From NCBI GenBank assembly GCA_905250885.1, contig CAJNOQ010001789.1, forward strand, positions 1 through 28,543: a stretch of DNA of 28,543 nt. The letters are read 5' to 3'. This document shows positions 20,162-28,543 of the stretch, piece after piece. The stretch's first letter is position 1; every line of letters begins with the position of its first letter. The notes under the pieces are model-generated. The model was not told where the DNA came from. It saw nothing but the letters and a program-made list of their open reading frames with translations, and made no database searches. The position numbers and the translations under genes are program-made. Origin of the DNA: Didymodactylos carnosus. Taxonomy: Eukaryota; Rotifera; Eurotatoria; Philodinida; Philodinidae.

Positions 20162-23100
20162 ATGCTTGAAAGTAACCCGATTCCATCATCATTCGGCAGT
20201 GTTTTTTCACCAGAGCAAGTGGCATGTGTTTGTGAAGTATTACAACAAAGTAATGATATCGAACGCTTAGCAGCATTTTTATGGTCATTACCATCGTGCG
20301 ATCATTTTCACAACAATGAAAGTGTTATTAAAGCAAAGGCAGTAGTGGCATTTCGTCGGGGAAATTATCGTGAATTATATCATATATTAGAACGTTATCA
20401 TTTTTCACCACAAAGTCATCCACAATTACAACAATTATGGTTACAAGCACATTATAATGAAGCAGAAAAACTGAGAGGACGACAATTGGGAGCTGTGGGA
20501 AAATATCGCGTATATATTTCTGCTCAATTCATGTACACAAAACAATTATCGTACGTTTTAAATTTTAGGTGAGAAGAAAGTTTCCATTACCACGTACGAT
20601 ATGGGATGGAGAAGAAACAAGTTATTGTTTCAAAGAAAAATCAAGAAATACATTACGCGATTGGTATACCCACAATCCTTATCCATCTCCACGCGAAAAA
20701 AGAGAATTAGCCGATGGCACAGGACTAACAACAACACAAGTTAGTAACTGGTTTAAAAACAGAAGGCAAAGAGATCGTGCCGCCGAAGCAACAGACAGGT
20801 AAGAATCATTATCGCTTTATTCTATACGTTTAACTTCATCAATAGCCGTACATGGCGCACGAATCAACTGACTCATATTATAGCCGAGAAAAGCATCTTC
20901 CGGTTTATCATTAATCCTTGTAGTGAGTTATCATTTCATTGAAAAATCCAATATCTTTCTCTAACCATGAATGATAATCATATGAGACTTATTGCGAATA
21001 AATCAAGTTATATAAATCTTATGCCGCTACATGACGTCTTTTTCTACGATCAGCTTCTACCGAAGAATTTTCGTTGCTAGACATATGCCACTTTGTATAA
21101 AACCGACTGTTAACGTTAACTGAATACATTTTCAATTTAAAGTTTATTGAATTAAATGTTTGGATCGAGACTTATTATCTAAAAAATTGAATGTCTAGAT
21201 GATTAGAATCTTTTTTTTTCTTCTATGCTTTGTACTAATGAAAAACAGATGTTTACGAACACGCTGAGTGTATGTATTCTTTTATCATCCATATTTTCTG
21301 TCCATACTCGTATTACCATCAGAGTCAGTTGATTTTGTTGAATACTTGGTACATAAATTCTACGTAGGTCTTCAAAATAGTATTGCAATAGTACTTTAGA
21401 ATAGGTAAACAACATTAATTAGTAGTGCGCGCAGGTATTTGAAACATGTTTTCTAAATAAAGTATGGAGTAGAAGATTTTGATGTGTAAGTGTATAATGT
21501 AGACTATAATGAAAATACATATAGTCTCTCTGATCATATTATTTGATTGACACTGATTATTTATGCTAGTTAGATATGTTGATAACGATTAATATACAAC
21601 ATTGTACCATCAAACATCATGTACTTTTCTAATTTTCTAACCTATAACTAATCAAAATACAGAACCTGTTCGATATTAGTTATAAAGGTACTAATTAAAA
21701 TGAGAAATAAACATGAAATAGTTATGATAATAAATATCAATTACTAGACATTTTGCTTGACTCTTATTTATTCATAATGCAAACCACAAGGAGTGTAATG
21801 TCGACCTGACTTTGTAGCTGTATGCTACAAGAAAGATTTTTGATTCTTCAGGGAACATTTTTGCACACAATTTTTTTCCTAAGAAAGACAAATAACTATT
21901 TGTATAGTGCGAATTAGAACATGTCTAGTTTGATTTGTATGAAATGATTAAGTTTAAAAAACAAATGATTAACCAATGTGTATGTGAATGTGTCAATTCT
22001 ATGATTATTTGAAAATAAGATCTATATATACAATTTGAGTTTATAACTGAAGTCTAAAGTCAATAGTCAATTTACCATAAAATAGATTCTCTATTTTCTT
22101 GATAAGAAGACATTAACTGAAGTTGATTGTATTGAGAGAAAAAAATTGATGTTTTGTTGAAAAATCAATATAAAAATTTGCTAGTCCTACTGTCATAAAA
22201 TCAACAGAAAGTTGATTTTTGATGCCTAATAGTTTTAATAATCGACCTTGACAGTTAGTCATCATTTTTCTAAACTTATATGTCGTAAAATGAGAGAACA
22301 AGGGCATGTACAACGATCTATTTCAAAGTCACATAATAATGTGGAGAGTCTTAACATACGTCTATCGTATGTTTAGAAAAAAAGAATAGTGTCTGAGTAC
22401 AATATCTCTTTTCGATGTTGGTATAACATAATATTTTCTCGATAGTCGTGTGATTTTAAGATCAGAGACAATTTGTTTATACAATAAACATGAGTGAGTA
22501 CGCAATAGTTATTTCTTCTTCTTCTTCCATTTTGATCGGGTTGAATATCATGCTGAGCATTTGAGAGACATAGCTAATGAATGAATGAATGAAGAAGAAG
22601 AGAGATACAGACACACGAACAAAATTTTCACACATATTCATAGTACAACCATGATAACAAACAACAACACAATTGTTCTAATAAGACAAATTTTGTTTTG
22701 TCTTGCTATCAAAGATTTGATGGAGATGAGAACAATTTCGATTTACAATAGGATACTTGTTAAAAAAGAAGAGAAAAATCGGCATCTTTTTAAATAAATT
22801 AAAGCATATTTAATTTAGTTCTCTAAATTAAAGAAAATCTTTCTGAGAGTCTCTTATATAATAAGAGTGTCTTCCTTTAGATTAAACAATTTGAGTTTCA
22901 GCTAACGCCTCGTTGCTATCAATTTTCTACGCTCTTGTGATGGAATAATTTGAATTCATTAATCTCCATCAAGCATGAAGCAAAACACAAAGCACGTGTG
23001 TAAAAATGATTGAATAGAACCCACATTAACTTACATTCATGAGACAATCGTATGAACTAATTTATCTATCAGTAAACGCGTGAAAGTTCGAATTCCTCAT

Positions 23101-24712
23101 TCTATATAACGTCTGATGTTTGTGTTGGATCCTTTATTACCATTTCTGCGCGCTGATTAATTGTTTGCTATAACAAAATTATGTCTGTGAATAAGTGGAA
23201 GCCAAACGTATGCAAATTCGATGATGATAAATTCTAATGTTTTTTGCCTTAGAGCGTCTATTAATACTAGATATGGCTTCAAAATTATTATTACTTTTTA
23301 CATTTATATTCAATCTATAATATTGATAAGCGTAACATTCGAAATAATTAATAGCGCTTTTTATTCGCCGGTTGAGTTAGTCAAAAACATTGCACTATAA
23401 TAAAGTAAAGTATTTTTCATTGAGAGAGAGAGAGAAACATATCTAACACCATATAATATCGTTTAAAATGGATAATTTTATAAATAAAGTCTTGAACCAG
23501 TATGTGTTTAGTCTAACATTGTTCGACAACATGACTGCACTTAAGTACATTAATTTCACATCGTTTTATAGAACAATTTCAACATTTTTACATATACGAA
23601 AAAATACAAACAATTCCCATTAGAGATGATCGATAGATACACTTGATAGTTTTCTTTAAACAATAGTCAAATTATTTCAAAGACAAGTAACTCAGTGTTT
23701 ACTCGACTTTATCGAACAAGAAACGACAACTTTGAAATACTATTAACAGTTTTTTTTTCCTAAAGATTAATAGTTCTGAAAATATTATCCACTCTATAAT
23801 TATCGTACCGCTTGAAAATAAAACACGTGTAGCAGATTTTTATGAATGTGGGCGGATACCCCATTATGTATCTTAAAACGATATCCAACAATATAATGTA
23901 CATCGTTTTTTTTGTATTTAACAAATAGAAATTTGTTTCAAACCGTTATTAAAAAGAGCACCGAAAGTAAAGAAATTGTTTTCTTCTCATCTTGAAGATA
24001 AGAAGTGAGAATCAATCTAATATAAGAAAAAAAAATGAGAGACGAAGGCTGAGTTGTAAAATGACAATCTGTAATATGATCTGTACCAGTTTAATCAGAA
24101 GAAAAAAATGCCATGACCCATGGAACTAGAACTGATGGTTGTAAGTCTATTTGAAAATGAGTCTACTTCAGTAGAAACATAAGCAATTCTTTTTGTACTT
24201 TTTAACTTTTCTTATTTGTGTTCGTAACTTGTATACGAGTAGTATTAAACAATGAGGTAAAATCCTGAATACGAATATCTGAAATAATCACGTAGGGGAA
24301 CATCTAAAATTTCTGTTTAAATTTGTTTTTTGTTTTTAGAAAACCATTAGAAAATGGTGAAAATCATTCTCAGAATGACAATTCATTAGATGGTACTCAT
24401 TCAAGTGATAGCGATGGAAAAGGAGATTATAACGGTGTTTTATCCGAAGTAGATCTTAAACGTCCACAATTATCGACAACGGTCGGTTCGCCATTTTGCA
24501 TTGACTTTCAAAGTTGTTTCAATAATACAAATAATATTACTACACATCATTTTTCAAATGTGGGTACTAGCACCCTAATACCAACTAGTACCACTATCAT
24601 GCCATCCTCGTCGTCGGCATCATCCGTTTCTCATAATATAAATAATGGTAAAATATCTCAACAGCAACAAAACGATGAGAACAATACATTGAGAGATTAT
24701 CACTCCTTATGA
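20162..24712 (+). CDS. SIX1/2: SIX1/2-class homeobox transcription factor (sine oculis family), three exons
   Basis: The exons are 20162-20509, 20569-20798 and 24340-24712, totalling 951 nt and 316 aa. Human SIX1/SIX2 are about 284-291 aa. The SIX domain (about residues 14-123) opens [15 protein letters not shown] and holds [32 protein letters not shown] and [16 protein letters not shown]. The homeodomain is about 130-189, with [10 protein letters not shown] at its end, K179 at homeodomain position 50 and N180 at position 51. [11 protein letters not shown] and VSNWFKNRR are diagnostic of the SIX1/2 group rather than SIX3/6 or SIX4/5. SIX1/2 proteins are nuclear regulators of sensory organ and muscle development, acting with Eya cofactors bound by the SIX domain. 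The third exon encodes a Ser/Thr/Asn-rich low-complexity tail. A 59-nt intron cuts at the SIX-domain/homeodomain boundary, and a 3.5-kb intron follows the homeodomain. The start is the only ATG just before the domain. Confidence 0.95.
20799..24339 (+). other. 3.5-kb second intron of the SIX1/2 gene
   Basis: It starts GTAAGA and ends TTTTTAG. The phase is conserved: an Arg codon is split AG|A. No nested gene was found on either strand. Contents I can see are AT-rich DNA, a (GA)n run at 23422-23435 and scattered short open frames without motifs. The other introns in the window are 59-168 nt. The size, together with the gene's developmental role, suggests cis-regulatory content, which is an inference. 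Confidence 0.75.
23422..23435 (+). repeat. (GA)7 microsatellite
   Basis: A simple GAGAGA run of about 14 bp inside the long intron of the SIX1/2 gene. Purine tracts of this kind can bind GAGA-type factors in some animals, but nothing here shows that. Confidence 0.7.
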
Positions 24713-27700
24713 TATTGCTGTTATTATTATTATTATGTTTTCTGTTTGTTTCAAAGCGCGATCAGATATAAGTCTATAATATGTTCTTTATACAGAAAAA
24801 AAAATTTAAACGGTTCATTTTTATTTATTTATTTTGTCTTTCGAAAGAAAATTGAACTGTTTTGTATAATACGTTTTGTTTCTGATTACCAGAGAAAATC
24901 ATAGACAAACAACTAAAAATCTTATATTCTTTTTAGCACATGATCGATACTCTGTTATTAGCAATCTCAAGAGAACGGACTAACTAACGCATACTGATTC
25001 AAATCAGAATAGAAGTGTTGAGATAAATTTGTTTTTCGATTAGAACTTCAGACAATAATGATACTTATATTGTTCTGGATTAGCATTCCCTTGTGGTAAA
25101 GAGAGGTTAGACCTAACTGAACTGAATTTTCATTTTTGCAAGCATGGTTGTTGCAAAGAAAGGCTAGCTTATGCTAATGCAACACCGATCTAACAACTAA
25201 AAGATACAAGTATATCAAACTGTCACTGATGATTCTGTCGCTGATGAAATATCTGCAATACTTCTCGGAAGAGAATTTAGAGATTCAAATAATCATGAGT
25301 GAAGGCATTTATTCGATTAGACTTAAATTTAAAATTAAACGTTTCAATAGAGATGTGTTCTTTATTTGATACAAGAAATTTTTCCTTTGTTTGCCCAAAC
25401 AAAATGTTCTCTCTCACAAAGACATATTCAGATGCTTCTTAGTATATTTATGTGTATGTGTGTTGTCACGCACTCGAGTAAATATTTAATTTTCTATTGA
25501 TCTGCCTAAACAAGAGACAGAGAAAAAGAAAGGGAAATCGGATTACAAAACATGAAATTTGAGTAATGTAAAAAGAAAAACGTTTTTTAACAACAAAAAA
25601 AAAATTAGGTTTGTTGACATATCGTTAATAATGAATGAATTCAAAAATAAATAATGTGGAACAATAGAAAAATCTCACGTGAACGTGTGCAGAACAATAA
25701 GGAAAAAGCGATGGAGTAGTGGGAAAGAATAAAAGTTTGTAGACCGGTGGAATTAAAGTTGTTGTGCAATAGATGCAGTACAGTGAACTTGCTGTTAAAC
25801 AGATTAAAACAAATGTTTAAATTCTACAGCTTAACTACTACATTCTGTCTAGTAGGCGATTACCAAGCTTTCTAGCTTCAATCATCAGTCAGAAAATCTC
25901 TGATGACTAGTGTTCTAATGATTACTGATAAATTTTCCTTATATCTAAAAATATTTATTTCGGTCACATTTATTGATGATAATAATTTAGACAACAGAAT
26001 ATATATATTAATCCATTATTTATTGTCGACATAGTGCAAGTATATTGCATGTGATGATGATGATGCTTTCTCAACTAATCTTTATGTTATTTGTAACTGG
26101 ATATTCTTTGTTGTTTAGAATATAAACATATGGGTGTATGTGTGTGTGCAAGAATATAAAGAAGCTCTGAACTCAAGTATGGAATCCTTCCATGGTGATG
26201 ATGATGATAAGCTTTTCTTTTCTTTTTTCTGTTATGTCATTGCACACGACAATCTTCGTCTCTTGCGTTGGTGTTCAAATAGGACAAAAAATGGATGGCA
26301 GAAAAGTAATATCAAATTACTACGATTATACATATAGCCACATATTTTGAATACAATTAAAACAGAAGGAATTTTGACATCTCGAAAATTCATATTTTAG
26401 TTTAGATAACGATACATCGTATATACATTGTCTTGTCATTAAATAATTTTTGTCGGACGTCATTGACTATAGTCAAAGGTATACTATTTTACAAGTCAAA
26501 CTTTACTTTCATCTCAAAGAACTAAATAATTTCAGGCAAAATTCATATATCTGATCTTGAGCACTTGAGAAATATTTTTCAATATTAAATTTTCATAAAA
26601 TTTTGGTATTATTTGATCAAAATTTTTATTTATCACAAAGTGGAAGGATGAAAACTAGCAGAAGATATTATCTATTATAACCACTTTGGTAGTTGAATAA
26701 AGCAGAAGGAAGGAAAGTGTTGTTGTTTTTTCTACATTTCTTATTTTTTAAGGTTAATTATTATTTAAAAGAACGGGCAAATTTTATATAAACGAAGGAG
26801 AAAAGTGTATTGTTTTATGCTGCGTCGTATGCCAGTTTAACTCAGATTTTAGGTTTTTTTATCTGACTGACGTCTGTCATGTATGTATCAGTCAATTAAT
26901 CTTCCAGCCAACTCTTATATTTAGTTCTCAAAATTTTGGTTGTCCAATTGCTTCAAATTTAATTTTCTAGAGAAACAGAACAGAAGAGGAAAGCATTTAA
27001 TTGTTAATATGTTCTACTAGAAGGAAAACTTGCTGAAATATACATTCATAAAAACAGAAATGAGAATCCAAAACGGATTGTGATAATTAGAAAATGAATT
27101 TTCTGCTTATGCTTTGAAAGTAATTAGAAGAAGTGTCGGAAATGTTCATCTTTAAGACGTATAGCTTGTAACCAGAAAGCGAAGCCTTTCCATGAAGTTT
27201 AAAGATTCCCTCTACTGCTAGGAATCAAAATACCATATTCGTTCACACAAGTCAATGTTAATACGGCAAATTTATTGTGTATAGGTCAACTTTTGTCACA
27301 TAATAGAGTAGTAACTTAATCAAATAAAGAGATTATAATGTTAAAAAATCTTGTTCGCAAACAAGTGAGCCCTTTTGACTTATTCAATAAGTGGCGGTAA
27401 CATGAAACATGTCATCTATTTGTTTGGTCAATGTTATCTAAACTACTATAGATGACCCATTAAAAACATACTGACAAATAATTTCATTAGTTAACAAAAA
27501 AGGAAGAATGCTTTTGCACTTACCGTTCTTTACTTTTCTAAAGTCACATTTGTTCACAAAAGAGACGCCATCAAACACAACTGTTAGACAAGTAATACAG
27601 GTGTTGATCAATTAAAGACATTATCAAATGTATGAGAGCAATCTACTAACTTTTTTCACGATTGACTACCTGATTATACTCCTCTTTGTGGCGTAACGAA

Positions 27701-28242
27701 AACTACTATGCATTTCAAAATAGGTAGATATTATATGATCAGGAACCTGAGAAATACGAAAATATCTCTTCTCGCACAGGCCGTTTGTTCGTGTAATTTA
27801 AAACAAATGTCTCCTTCTACTCCATCTTTTTTCTGACTGAGTCATATCTATTTTATTCTTTTCAAGTCAGGTGTGGGCAACATCCGCAGAAGAAATAAAT
27901 TCTTATCTGTTAGATTCCTAAATCTTTGACAGAAAAGATCTGAAAATCTATAGGTTTATCCATTCAACCGATACTCAAGCTTCGGTACAACGTTTAGTAT
28001 AAAACTAGGCCTAAGAATTTTTCATCTGACGAGGGAACCACTCGAGGTGATACCTTCCGTTTCTAACGAGTTATACCTCAATCGATAGAGTATATCGAGC
28101 TAGTAAAGACCCTAAAAGGATTTTTGCCTATGGCTCCTGAAGTCTCGCTTATCTGCAAAACCAGTTTTTGAAAAATTCTAAAAAATAATCAAAACCTTTC
28201 ATAATGAGGTATAATTGTAGCCCGCACATTTCTGATTAAAAT
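24713..28242. other. 3' flank of the SIX1/2 gene and gene-free DNA
   Basis: About 3.5 kb without a supported gene. A (TTA)n microsatellite lies immediately after the stop (24720-24736). An AATAAA at 25728-25733 is one possible polyadenylation signal, giving a ~1-kb 3' UTR. GATGAT runs occur near 26053-26065 and 26198-26209. The 67-codon frame at 26134-26337 is probably chance. No clear repeats or RNA genes were seen. Confidence 0.4.
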
Positions 28243-28417
28243 GAGACGTCTTCCAGCTCTACACGACCTTTCTTTACAAAGTTACAGAATTTACAAGAGA
28301 AGCCCTAAATGTTCATTGTCAGCTCAAAGCTACGAAAATAAGAAGAAATTAATTAAGAGCTTTTCTTGTAAGATCTATAACTTTGCAAACAAAAGATCGT
28401 GTAGAGATGGGAGACAG
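28243..28417. repeat. Inverted repeat, arms about 60 bp
   Basis: Bases 28243-28303 and 28357-28417 are imperfect inverted copies. The best block reads CTCTACACGA on the left and TCGTGTAGAG on the right, followed by matching CTTT, CAAAGTTA and TTACAAGA segments. The spacer is 53 nt. The right arm runs directly into the start of the hAT-like element at 28415. The two may be parts of one nested insertion. Confidence 0.65.
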
Positions 28418-28543
28418 CGGCGTATCCAAGGGGGGGGGGGGGCAAATGGGCAATTGCCCATTTCATTTGGGGATTTGCCCATTGTAATTTTTATTAGTAA
28501 GTTTTTGCCCATTGAAATTTTAGTTTGTAGTTTTACCCCGGGG
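28415..28543 (+). mobile_element. 5' end of a hAT-like element, cut by the window edge
   Basis: The sequence CAGCGGCGTATCCAAGG, followed by a run of 13 G (28430-28442), fits the ends of many hAT transposons (CAG-GGCG-ATCC-GGGG). It is followed by a 20-bp perfect palindrome (28444-28463, AAATGGGCAA mirrored) and three copies of TTGCCCATT in about 75 bp, likely subterminal repeats. The element runs off the window, so size, coding capacity and target duplication cannot be judged. Confidence 0.6.

Noticed and set aside
26134-26337. 67-codon frame with a DDDD run
   Set aside because: It arises from a GAT microsatellite. No family similarity or splice context is visible.

Overview
This is a nuclear eukaryotic window, AT-rich, with intron-containing genes that use GT-AG introns. 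Most introns are 60-150 nt, and the gene content is metazoan: metaxin-2, PLAAT/HRASLS, GLOD4 and SIX1/2. One gene encodes an N-terminal Cys/His finger followed by a helical coil, of the kind that is very abundant in bdelloid rotifer genomes (Adineta, Rotaria). A bdelloid rotifer is therefore my best guess for the host. This rests on recognising a family, not on a database search.

Layout. The left third (1.5-9.8 kb) is gene-dense: a GLOD4-like double glyoxalase-fold gene (+), a B-box-like finger gene spliced to a proline-rich tail with a CPIC motif (+), a nine-exon metaxin-2-like gene (+), and a convergent six-exon PLAAT/HRASLS-type LRAT-domain gene (-). The last two are separated by about 1 kb. 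I rebuilt all exons by hand. In every model the exon sum is a multiple of three, and conserved family motifs cross the junctions.

The middle (11.0-16.7 kb) has no intact gene and looks like a repeat island. It holds a 179-bp hAT-like MITE with near-identical 8-bp target duplications, several foldback or long inverted-repeat elements, a perfect 27-bp stem hairpin, a 219-bp element packed with GTACTTG/CAAGTAC motifs, and a broken coding fragment at about 13.2-13.6 kb.

The right half is dominated by one developmental gene, a SIX1/2-class homeobox gene (+, 20162-24712). Its last intron is 3.5 kb, far longer than any other intron here, and about 3.4 kb of gene-free DNA lies upstream of it. The final 300 bp hold another inverted repeat and the 5' end of a second hAT-like element cut by the window edge.

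The genes do not form a pathway. Metaxin-2 acts in mitochondrial outer-membrane protein import, PLAAT in phospholipid acyl transfer, GLOD4 has an unclear role, and SIX1/2 is a transcription factor. I see no operon, CRISPR array, rRNA or convincing tRNA. The least familiar item is the B-box/CPIC gene, whose two introns share nearly the same 3' end and whose first intron could act as a truncation switch.
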